Below the pieces are notes generated by a model, which saw only the letters and a program-made list of their open reading frames with translations, had not been told where the DNA came from and did no database searches. A DNA stretch of 27,231 nt from a virus, in IMG/VR virus record IMGVR_UViG_3300017969_000104, positions 1 to 27,231 of that record. One strand, written 5' to 3'. A program made the translations under genes and the position numbers. Position 1 is the stretch's first letter. Every line of letters begins with the position of its first letter. Below, piece after piece: positions 4,663-11,691 of the stretch.

Positions 4663-7284
4663 ATGGCAGAAAGAAATAGATTTCAAAAAGCCTTCGATGC
4701 CTTAACAGGTAGGGACATCGGAAGCAAAACTGCAGCGAATTATAACCAAACTTATGGTACTGATTTGTCTGTATATGGATACAATACTACAGCAGGATTC
4801 TGGGAATCAGATAAGCTAAGAGAAATAGGCGATGGCTCTGCTAACTCCGCAGTTATTGCTTGTTTAAATGTTTTATCTACAGCATTTTCAGAACCAACAT
4901 TGCAAGTTGTTAAGACAGATAGTTTTGGTAATAGAGATGTACAGACAAATCATCCTATAACTAATTTATACAAGAGACCTAATCCTTTTATGTCTGCTGG
5001 TCTTTTATCTCACTATATAGTTTTAGCAATAAATACAATCGGAGATGCTTTTCTTTATAAAAACAGAAACTCAAGTGGTAAAGTAGTACAACTTGTTCCT
5101 ATTATGCCTAACTTAGTTGAGGTAAGGGGAAACGAAAACGAACTAATTACACATTATGAATATTATCAGAATGGTAAAGGTGGAGAAAATTTAAAGATTC
5201 CAGTAGATGACATAGTACATATCCGACAAGGAATAGACCCTAACGACCATCGAAGAGGACATGCTCCCCTTAAAGGTGTGTTGAGAGAAATACTAGGTGA
5301 TGAATCAGCAGGACAATGGTCAGCTGCCTTATTGCACAATATGGCTGTACCAGGTGTTGTTCTTTCTCCACGTAACGATTCTCTTGGAGGTCCAACAAGA
5401 GAAGAAGCCGAAGCTATATCAGAATCTTATAAGCAAAAATTTGGTGGTGCTAATAGAGGTGCTCCAATGGTTTTGTCTGGTTCTATGAATGTAGATATTG
5501 TTTCTTTCTCACCTGACCAAATGAAACTACAAGAATTAAGAAGATTACCAGAAGAAAGAATATCTGCTGTGTTGGGTGTTCCTGCAATTCTTGCTGGTCT
5601 TGGTGCTGGTTTAGATTCAGCAACTTATAACAATACAAGAGAATTAAGAGAGTTCTTTACAGAACAAAAACTCATACCTTTATGGAAAATGGTTTCTTCA
5701 GAATTAACTCATCAACTATTAGAACCAGATTATGGAATAACTGATGGTGGTGTTTGCGAATTTGATTACACAAAAGTAAGAGCATTATCAGAAGATATGG
5801 ATGAACTTTACAAGAGAGTAAACACTGGTGTTCAAGGTGGCTGGATAACTATTGGTGAAGCTAGAAAAGTTGTAGGACTTGAAGCAGACGACAGACATGA
5901 TATTTATTTAAGACCTCTTAATACAGTACAGATTACTGAAGATGGACAACCATTATTAGAAAGAGATAGATTTTCTCCAGATGAAGGAAAAGCTTTACTA
6001 GGTTCTGTTGCATTGCCACCAGAGTCTACAAGACAAGACGTTGTTGAATCACCACAAAGAATATCAGAAGATAAATATATTGCTGAAATGCCTAACGGTG
6101 CATTTTGTGTAGTGAGTCATTATGACAATGAAGTAATTAAATGTTTTAAAACAAGAGCTGAAGCTGAAAAGTTTTTAGCAAGTATGAAAAAAGCTTTAGC
6201 AGAAATGGAAGAAATAAAAGTTTCTACAGAAGAAGCTGAAGCATTGGAAGAGATTGATTCTGATTCATGGCGTAGTGAGAAGAAAGAAAAACCAAAAAAA
6301 GATAGAACAAACTTTCCTAGCCCTGGAGATGATAGAGCAGTAAGAATATCTAATTCTAAATACAAAGAGTTTCCATTTGCTTATGCAAAAGATTTAAAAG
6401 AGAACTGGCCTGAGATTTGGAGATTAGCTGGTAACGGTGGTAATCCTCCAACATCTTTTACAGGTAATGATGCTTACAGAAACTGGGCTAAATATAAAGC
6501 TGGAGATAGAAGTGAAGCAGTTCTCAGCTGGGTTCGTAGAAGAGAACGATACATGGGAAGACATCAAGGTAATACAAGACTTAATGGAACAATAGCAAAC
6601 ATTAAATGGGGTGGTGTTTCTAATATTGGCGTTCCTGCTATGAAAAAAATAATTAATGAAAGAAAAGAATTAGTTCGTAGAAGAAGAAAGAAAAGTTTAG
6701 AAGTTGCAAATGAAATACTTGATGAAGCATTTGCATCAAAGGTTTCTGCTAATGTCAGAAAGATACTTACTAACAAGGTTAAAGAACATAACGATGGAAG
6801 TCCTAAGTATAAAACAAATCTTAGAACTTTAGTTTCTGTGTTCAATAGAGGTGTAGGTGCTTATCGTACTAACCCTGGCTCAGTAAGAGGTAATGTAACA
6901 TCTGCTGACCAATGGGGAATAGCACGTGTAAACGGGTTCCTTCATGCATTGAGAACTGGTAAGTTTAAGAGAAAACCATACGATACCGACTTGCTGCCTT
7001 CTTCACACCCTCTCTCATCTAAAAAAAGTGGGGAGAAAGCATCAAGCGTTAGAGTTGGTCAATCTGTCAGTTGGTCAATAAATAAGGACCCCGACCCACC
7101 TTCAACAGTACATGGTGTAGTAATATCAGTCGATGGTAAAGAAGCTACAATGCAGGTTTGGGCAATATTAGAAAATGGTAAACACAAAAAAACAGATAGA
7201 AGTGTAACCATGCCAATATCAAAGCTAACTGTAATTAAAGATATAACAAAAGAAAAGACACTAAATTCAAACACCTCTGTTTAA
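4663..7284 (+). CDS. Portal protein with long C-terminal multi-domain extension, 873 aa
   Basis: Residues 1 to about 430 are an HK97-type portal. Landmarks are the NSAVIACLNVLS helix, NPFMSAGLLSHY (107-118), the VHIRQG strand, and the PEERISAVLGVPAILAGLG region (296-314). Portals of this class usually end near 400-500 residues; here about 440 more follow. Residues 470-510 form a short FCVVSHYDNEVIKCF unit, then an acidic/basic linker. Residues 548-670 have the pattern AYRNWAK, RRRERYMGRH and IANIKWGG. Residues 680-785 hold a VFNRGVGAYRTNPGSVR segment, then DLLPSSHP. Residues 795-860 look like an SH3/Tudor-type barrel (VRVGQSVSWS to TMPISKLTVI). I recognise these extra blocks as ones seen in phage head-gene proteins but cannot assign activities. 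The C-terminus overlaps a hairpin arm that may control the next gene. Confidence 0.92.
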   Translation: MAERNRFQKAFDALTGRDIGSKTAANYNQTYGTDLSVYGYNTTAGFWESDKLREIGDGSANSAVIACLNVLSTAFSEPTLQVVKTDSFGNRDVQTNHPITNLYKRPNPFMSAGLLSHYIVLAINTIGDAFLYKNRNSSGKVVQLVPIMPNLVEVRGNENELITHYEYYQNGKGGENLKIPVDDIVHIRQGIDPNDHRRGHAPLKGVLREILGDESAGQWSAALLHNMAVPGVVLSPRNDSLGGPTREEAEAISESYKQKFGGANRGAPMVLSGSMNVDIVSFSPDQMKLQELRRLPEERISAVLGVPAILAGLGAGLDSATYNNTRELREFFTEQKLIPLWKMVSSELTHQLLEPDYGITDGGVCEFDYTKVRALSEDMDELYKRVNTGVQGGWITIGEARKVVGLEADDRHDIYLRPLNTVQITEDGQPLLERDRFSPDEGKALLGSVALPPESTRQDVVESPQRISEDKYIAEMPNGAFCVVSHYDNEVIKCFKTRAEAEKFLASMKKALAEMEEIKVSTEEAEALEEIDSDSWRSEKKEKPKKDRTNFPSPGDDRAVRISNSKYKEFPFAYAKDLKENWPEIWRLAGNGGNPPTSFTGNDAYRNWAKYKAGDRSEAVLSWVRRRERYMGRHQGNTRLNGTIANIKWGGVSNIGVPAMKKIINERKELVRRRRKKSLEVANEILDEAFASKVSANVRKILTNKVKEHNDGSPKYKTNLRTLVSVFNRGVGAYRTNPGSVRGNVTSADQWGIARVNGFLHALRTGKFKRKPYDTDLLPSSHPLSSKKSGEKASSVRVGQSVSWSINKDPDPPSTVHGVVISVDGKEATMQVWAILENGKHKKTDRSVTMPISKLTVIKDITKEKTLNSNTSV

Positions 7285-7316
7285 AATAATCTTATATAAC
7301 TGTAATTACAGAGGAG
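7274..7316 (+). promoter_or_regulatory. Hairpin that can hide the protease ribosome-binding site (translational coupling)
   Basis: CCTCTGT (7274-7280), in the last codons of the portal gene, is perfectly complementary to ACAGAGG (7308-7314), which overlaps the protease Shine-Dalgarno AGAGGAG (7310-7316). A ribosome ending at the portal stop (7282-7284) would occupy the 5' arm and release the site. A competing perfect 12-base palindrome, CTGTAATTACAG (7300-7311), overlaps the same site. Confidence 0.45.
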
Positions 7317-7323
7317 CATTTGC

Positions 7324-8877
7324 ATGCAAGAAAGAGAAGTAAAGAATATAGACTTTAAATTTGATGAAGACTCCGAAGGTAAAGTCTCTGCTGTCTTTTC
7401 TGTTTTCAATAATCTAGATTCCGATGGAGACATTGTTCTCCCAGGTTCAATAAAATCAGGTTTCAAGTCTGGTGATGTACCTATGGTATGGGCTCATAAA
7501 TGGGATATGCCAATTGGAAAAGGTTACATTAGAGAAGATGGTGACAAAGCTACATTTGTTGGTGAGTTTTTCATGGACACAGATTCAGGACAAGAAGCCT
7601 ACAAGTTAGTAAAGAACATGGGTGACCTTCAACAATGGTCATTCGGATATAGAGTCAATGATTCTGAGTTTGGTAAGCATAAAGATATGAAATCAAATGA
7701 AGAAGTTGATGCAAGATATTTAAAAGATTTAACTGTATTTGAAGTATCTCCAGTACTAGTTGGTGCTAATCAAGATACTTATACATTATCAATTAAATCT
7801 AATAACGAGTTATTAAAAGAAATTGCAAAAGAAGGTAAGGCATCTGTAGGTAAAGATATGTTTGACAATCCAGGTGAAGCTATGGAAAGAGCTAAAGAAA
7901 TGGGTTGCGATGGTATACATTCTCATGATGAAGATGGAAAAACTATCTATATGCCATGTAAAACACATGAAGAATATGAAGATGCTATAAACGGTGATGA
8001 TGATGCTGACGACATGAAAGAAGCTAAAACTCATACAGAGCAACACGCTGCTATGGAAGCATTAGGAAATATCACACAAGAAATGAAAGAAATTCTTGCT
8101 GCTATTCCTAAAGACGAAGATGCAGACTTACCACAATGGTGGGTAGATATGCTCAGAGAAATAGCTGAAAAAATGAAAGTGGCTAAAGATAATCTTGTAG
8201 AACCTAAGCCAGAAAAAGTATTAGAACAAGTGTATGAAGACCCTGCAAAAGCATTAGCTGAAGCAGAAGCTGAAGGAAAGACAATAACAATTGTTGAATC
8301 TGAAGGTAAGTCTTATTACAAAGTAAGTGAAAGTGTTGAAGAAGAAACGCAAGATAATGTTTCTTTTTCACAACAAGTCAAAGATGTGCTTGCTGCATTT
8401 AACGACTTGATGGCACGAGCTACCGCCATTGCGATGTTACGTGCTAAGGATGGAAGGAAACTAGGTATGAAAGCTACTGACGCTCTTAGAGCGGTACAGG
8501 AAGATTTACAAGATGCCTGGTCTGAAGTCGATGAATTCATAACTGAATTCGGTGCTGCTGATTCTGCTGCTGTAGAAGAACTAGAAACCGAAGTAGAGGA
8601 ATCTGCTGAGGAAGAAGCTTCTGATGTAGAAGAAGTCGAGACTGAAGTGACAGAAGAACCTGTTGATGAAGTCGAAGTAATCGAACCTGAAGTAATTGAA
8701 GAGGAAGAAACTGAGGAAGAGGTTGAAGAGGAGTTAGCTCCTGCTACAGCTGAAACCGAAGAAGAAGTCTCTGCTGATACTGAAGAAGAGATTATTGATG
8801 AAGAATCAGATGCACTATGGGCTGAAGGTCAAGCATTAATTGCAGAATCTTTGGAAGCCGACTTAATCGAAGAATAA
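7324..8877 (+). CDS. Prohead (capsid maturation) protease with acidic scaffold-like tail, 517 aa
   Basis: Residues 1-160 are the U35/HK97-type prohead serine protease. The fold opens with a VSAVFSVFNNLDSDGDIVLPG segment split by a turn; the catalytic histidine is H58 in VWAHKWDMPIG, the nucleophile S106 is in QQWSFGYRV, and EVSPVLVGAN (140-149) is the closing motif. Proteases of this family are often near 200 residues; this one is 517. Residues 180-222 hold a GCDGIHSHDEDG / YMPC element. Residues 345-405 are helical. From about 415 to the end the chain is extremely rich in Glu and Asp. Such acidic helical tails resemble scaffolding domains, so a protease-scaffold fusion is plausible (inference). 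A strong AGAGGAG site lies 7 bases before the ATG. The major capsid gene follows. Confidence 0.9.
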   Translation: MQEREVKNIDFKFDEDSEGKVSAVFSVFNNLDSDGDIVLPGSIKSGFKSGDVPMVWAHKWDMPIGKGYIREDGDKATFVGEFFMDTDSGQEAYKLVKNMGDLQQWSFGYRVNDSEFGKHKDMKSNEEVDARYLKDLTVFEVSPVLVGANQDTYTLSIKSNNELLKEIAKEGKASVGKDMFDNPGEAMERAKEMGCDGIHSHDEDGKTIYMPCKTHEEYEDAINGDDDADDMKEAKTHTEQHAAMEALGNITQEMKEILAAIPKDEDADLPQWWVDMLREIAEKMKVAKDNLVEPKPEKVLEQVYEDPAKALAEAEAEGKTITIVESEGKSYYKVSESVEEETQDNVSFSQQVKDVLAAFNDLMARATAIAMLRAKDGRKLGMKATDALRAVQEDLQDAWSEVDEFITEFGAADSAAVEELETEVEESAEEEASDVEEVETEVTEEPVDEVEVIEPEVIEEEETEEEVEEELAPATAETEEEVSADTEEEIIDEESDALWAEGQALIAESLEADLIEE

Positions 8878-8909
8878 TCAAAATATATAACAGGAGATTA
8901 AGTTAAAAA

Positions 8910-10145
8910 ATGAGTAGACCAAAAGAACTCAAAGAACAAATTGCTAAATCTCGTGAAGAGCTTAAAGCTGCTTTTGATTCACAAGAAGACGGCAAGTACT
9001 CTGCTGAGGCCAAAGAAAAAATCAAAGGTCTCAACACTGAACTAGCTGGACTTGTTGATGATTTAAAAATTGAAGAAGCAAAAGCTCAAAACGAAAAAGC
9101 AATGGAAATCAATGATACACCTGTTAACGCTATTCCAAATGCAGACGTTCAAAAAGCTGGAGTAAAATCCATCGGTGAATTGTTTGTTGGAACTGATGCT
9201 TATAAAGCATACAATGACAATGGCGTAAAAGGTGTAGATTCCAATGTTGAATTCAAAACAACTTTGAATACAACAGGATATGCTCCTGAGAGCCTTAGAG
9301 CTCCAGGAATCTTGGAGACAGCTCTTCGTAATCCAGATAGCGTTATTGGATTGTTTGACCAAATTCAAACTAACCAAAATGCATATGTGTATTTAGAAGA
9401 AACAACATTCACCAACAATGCTGGTGCAGTTGCTGAAGCTGCTGACATTAGTACATCTAATGAAGGTGCTTTAGCATTTACAGAAAGAACAGAATCCATC
9501 AGAAAGATGGCTACATTCTTACCTGTAACTGACGAATTGTTAGCTGATGTTGCTGGAATTCAAGGATATGTCAATTCAAGATTATCAACAATGATGAAAT
9601 TGAATCTTGACAACCAATTAATCAATGGTAGCGGTTCAGCTCCTAACTTGACAGGTGTGTTACAAAAATCAGGAATTAACACATTTGACTATACAGGTGA
9701 CCCATATGGTGGGGAACTTGGAAAGTTAGGTCAAATTTACCAAGCTATTACCGAAATCAGAAAAGATGCATTTGTTGAACCAGATGCAATCGTAATGCAC
9801 CCATCAGACTGGTATGACCTAGTTACATCAGTTACTGATATAACAACAAGCGGTTCTAAGAACCCATTATTTGTTGTTGCTGGTGGATTCGGTGATGCAC
9901 CTTCTCCAAAACTATGGGGACTTAATGTTGTTCCTTCAACAGTTATTGCTGCTGGAACAGTATTAGTAGGTAAATTCGGCGGTGGAGACGCAGCTCAAGT
10001 AATTATGAGAGAAGGCGTTGACCTTGCTGTTTCTGATAGCCATTCAGATTTCTTTGCGAAGAATCAATTGGCAATTAGATTGACAATGCGTTTAGGTTTT
10101 GCAATTTACAGACCAACCGCATTCTGCTCAATTACAAATATGTAA
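8910..10145 (+). CDS. Major capsid protein, HK97 fold
   Basis: This 411-residue protein builds the icosahedral shell. Residues 1-65 are a charged coiled coil (KELKEQIAKSREELKA...), the delta domain that acts as a built-in scaffold in HK97-like phages. A flexible stretch (66-85) is the likely protease cleavage region. From about 90 onward the chain shows the HK97 capsid pattern: the YVYLEETTFTNNAGAVAEA segment (E-loop side), the ERTESIRKMATFLPVTDELL spine strand and helix, the NGSGSAPNLTGVL turn, a P-domain stretch DAIVMHPSDWYDL, and a C-terminal RLTMRLGFAIYRPTAF A-domain strand. Start supported by AGGAG upstream. It directly follows the protease and is followed by a strong hairpin, consistent with high and separately tuned expression. 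Confidence 0.95.
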   Translation: MSRPKELKEQIAKSREELKAAFDSQEDGKYSAEAKEKIKGLNTELAGLVDDLKIEEAKAQNEKAMEINDTPVNAIPNADVQKAGVKSIGELFVGTDAYKAYNDNGVKGVDSNVEFKTTLNTTGYAPESLRAPGILETALRNPDSVIGLFDQIQTNQNAYVYLEETTFTNNAGAVAEAADISTSNEGALAFTERTESIRKMATFLPVTDELLADVAGIQGYVNSRLSTMMKLNLDNQLINGSGSAPNLTGVLQKSGINTFDYTGDPYGGELGKLGQIYQAITEIRKDAFVEPDAIVMHPSDWYDLVTSVTDITTSGSKNPLFVVAGGFGDAPSPKLWGLNVVPSTVIAAGTVLVGKFGGGDAAQVIMREGVDLAVSDSHSDFFAKNQLAIRLTMRLGFAIYRPTAFCSITNM

Positions 10146-10155
10146 TTAGTATTTG

Positions 10156-10188
10156 TTTTTTGGGGGTGGTTCGTACTGCCCCCAAAAA
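10156..10188 (+). other. Long hairpin directly after the capsid gene
   Basis: TTTTTTGGGGG (10156-10166) faces CCCCCAAAAA (10179-10188). The G5/C5 core is extended inside by G-T, G-C and T-A pairs to a four-base TCGT loop and outside by A-T pairs. It starts 11 bases after the capsid stop. On either strand the hairpin is followed by A rather than T residues, so it is not a textbook intrinsic terminator. A partial terminator or an mRNA 3' stabiliser giving excess capsid message is more likely. Confidence 0.7.
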
Positions 10189-10204
10189 CATTAAGGAGTA
10201 AAAG

Positions 10205-10366
10205 ATGGAACAAAACCCAAGAACAAGATTAAATCCTTTTGGGATGATACAAAGAGATAAAGAGTTCTTTGATAAGTCTCAAGAGATTATTGACAGTTTC
10301 AGGAAAGTGGAGCCTGAATTAACACAGGAGAAAAATGCCTTACCACAAGAAGCCGAAGAAGAGTAA
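10205..10366 (+). CDS. Small hypothetical protein, 53 aa
   Basis: ATG 10205 is preceded by a good AAGGAG site (10193-10198). The 53-residue product has a basic start (EQNPRTRLNPFG), a helical charged middle (RDKEFFDKSQEIIDSFRKVE) and an acidic end (EAEEE). It lies between the capsid hairpin and the connector genes, where small head accessory proteins often occur, and its last 32 bases overlap the next micro-ORF in another frame. I do not recognise a family; no motif or membrane segment is visible. Confidence 0.65.
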   Translation: MEQNPRTRLNPFGMIQRDKEFFDKSQEIIDSFRKVEPELTQEKNALPQEAEEE

Positions 10367-10391
10367 AAAACCAAAGAAGCCAAGAAAGTAA
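10335..10391 (+). CDS. Lysine-rich micro-peptide, 18 aa
   Basis: ATG 10335 is preceded by CAGGAG with a 4-base spacer. The product MPYHKKPKKSKKPKKPRK consists almost entirely of Lys, Pro and Arg. Tiny Lys-rich ORFs opening with MPY are found after the capsid gene in other phages, to my knowledge without an established role. Binding to DNA or to the acidic protease tail is possible, but this is inference. Overlap with the preceding ORF is 32 bases in a different frame; the ribosome-binding site is the main argument that it is translated. Confidence 0.55.
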   Translation: MPYHKKPKKSKKPKKPRK

Positions 10392-10407
10392 GGTAGGATA
10401 GATTATT

Positions 10408-10671
10408 ATGTACACAGTATTAGAAGAGAACGTTTATAGACTACCTGACGGAAAAATCTGGAAAGGTGCCCCTGCTGATTTACCATTTGCTCAAGCAGAT
10501 TTAATTGCTAAAGCTGGTAAAGAATACCCAACTGAGTGGTTAAAAGAGCAAGGTGCTTTAGAAGAAAAGAAAGCTCCTGCTAAGAAAGCTGCTCCAGCAA
10601 AAGCAAAAGCACAAAAGCCAGTAGAAAATAAATCTGTCAAAGTAGAAGAATCTAAATCAGAAGACAAGTAA
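10408..10671 (+). CDS. Hypothetical head-region protein, 87 aa
   Basis: Residues 1-50 look folded (MYTVLEENVYRLPDGKIWKG, then a helix FAQADLIAKAG and EYPTEWLKEQGAL). Residues 54-87 are low complexity: KAPAKKAAPAKAKAQKP followed by mixed charges, like the flexible tails of phage head accessory proteins. An AGGA element lies 9 bases upstream of the ATG. It sits between the capsid micro-ORFs and the Ad1-type adaptor. A similar layout (short folded domain plus charged tail) recurs in the small gene at 15988. Function not recognised; a head decoration or head-to-tail accessory role is a guess from position. Confidence 0.7.
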   Translation: MYTVLEENVYRLPDGKIWKGAPADLPFAQADLIAKAGKEYPTEWLKEQGALEEKKAPAKKAAPAKAKAQKPVENKSVKVEESKSEDK

Positions 10672-10688
10672 CACAGGAGGTCTAACTC

Positions 10689-11345
10689 ATGGCTTTCTGT
10701 ACAGCTGCAAATGTAGAACAGTATGTTCAATTTGCATTATCTTCAGATTTAGAATCACATCTTACAGATAACATTATTCCACTTGTAGAAGCTGCTATAA
10801 AAGAGTATGTAGGATATGATGTTGAACAAGCATCACATACTGAAACTTTTACAGGTGACCAAACAAAAGATATATTTTTAACACACCTTCCTATTAATTC
10901 AATTACTTCAATAGTAGAAGACGACACAACACTAGAAGAAGGTAACTCTAAAGATTTTGTTAAATATTCCAATGGAAGAATTACTCGTATTGGAACAAGA
11001 TGGTCTTATGCAAGACCTTTGAATATAACTGTAACTTACAATGCAGGATATTACGCAAGAGGTTCTGGTAGTAATCCAGAGTTACCAATACAATTTAAAT
11101 CAGTAACTGAAAGGTCAGCAGCAAGAATACTCGAGTCAACATTAATTATTGCATCACAGCAAGAAGCTGCTGAAATAAAAGGACAGACTTCATCAGATGT
11201 TTCAAACTTTGTTCTATCTGATAGCCAGAGAGTAGGAGATTACTCAATAAGTTATCCAGGTGGTTTATCACTAAATGCTGCAACAGTATTAACAGCTAGT
11301 GACTTAACATTGTTAGCGCCATTTAGAAGGCAGTTCTTTGTATAA
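10689..11345 (+). CDS. Head-tail connector, gp6/Ad1-type adaptor
   Basis: A perfect AGGAGG Shine-Dalgarno (10675-10680) precedes the ATG. The 218-residue product begins with a helical segment (TAANVEQYVQFALSSDLESHLTDNIIPLVEAAIKEYVGY, about residues 5-43) typical of the HK97 gp6 / phage gp6-like connector family. It continues with a beta-rich middle (TFTGDQTKDIFLTHLPINSITSI; PLNITVTYNAGY) and a long helix with IQFKSVTERSAARILEST. Such proteins form a ring under the portal that extends the DNA channel. The position, after capsid genes and before head closure, is canonical. Its stop overlaps the next ATG (TAATG). Confidence 0.85.
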   Translation: MAFCTAANVEQYVQFALSSDLESHLTDNIIPLVEAAIKEYVGYDVEQASHTETFTGDQTKDIFLTHLPINSITSIVEDDTTLEEGNSKDFVKYSNGRITRIGTRWSYARPLNITVTYNAGYYARGSGSNPELPIQFKSVTERSAARILESTLIIASQQEAAEIKGQTSSDVSNFVLSDSQRVGDYSISYPGGLSLNAATVLTASDLTLLAPFRRQFFV

Positions 11346-11689
11346 TGCCAGCTCGCTTTCCTCGTAGGTTATTAATAGACACAGTCACTATACAACGTAC
11401 TTCAGGTAGTTCTGTAGATGAAAGAGGTATAGAAAGTGAAACATGGGCGGACCAATCTTCTTCAAAAGCTAGATTAACTCTCATAAGCGAATCAGAAGAT
11501 AGAGATGGAAGAAATACGGTAGTAAAAAATTATAATCTTGTTTTACCAGATAATGCGGATGTTAAAGCCTCAGATAGAATTTACGAACCATCTTCAGGTA
11601 AATACTTTGAAATAAACTCTATTTCAGAAGGTAGGAAAATGGATGGTGGTATTTACTACAAGAGTTTGAGTTTATTATATAGAGAATAA
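11345..11689 (+). CDS. Head closure / head-tail joining protein
   Basis: A 114-residue all-beta protein beginning with a basic segment (MPARFPRRLLIDTVTIQRTSG), then KARLTLISESEDRDG, NYNLVLPDNADV and KYFEINSISEGRKM. This pattern (DTVTI strand, a D-R-I-Y turn with a following strand, the short final SLSLLYRE strand) fits the SPP1 gp16 / HK97 gp7-type closure family that seals the portal after packaging and gives the tail a docking face. It overlaps the adaptor stop by one base and is followed two bases later by the giant gene, so all three are translated as a unit. Family call from pattern and position. Confidence 0.8.
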   Translation: MPARFPRRLLIDTVTIQRTSGSSVDERGIESETWADQSSSKARLTLISESEDRDGRNTVVKNYNLVLPDNADVKASDRIYEPSSGKYFEINSISEGRKMDGGIYYKSLSLLYRE

Positions 11690-11691
11690 CA

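Noticed and set aside
9063-9377. 104-codon antisense ORF inside the capsid gene
   Set aside because: Mirror frame of a well-supported capsid gene; Cys/Phe/Ile-rich composition typical of antisense shadows.
10156-10188. Classical bidirectional intrinsic terminator
   Set aside because: Both strands end the hairpin in A residues, not the T run needed for intrinsic termination.
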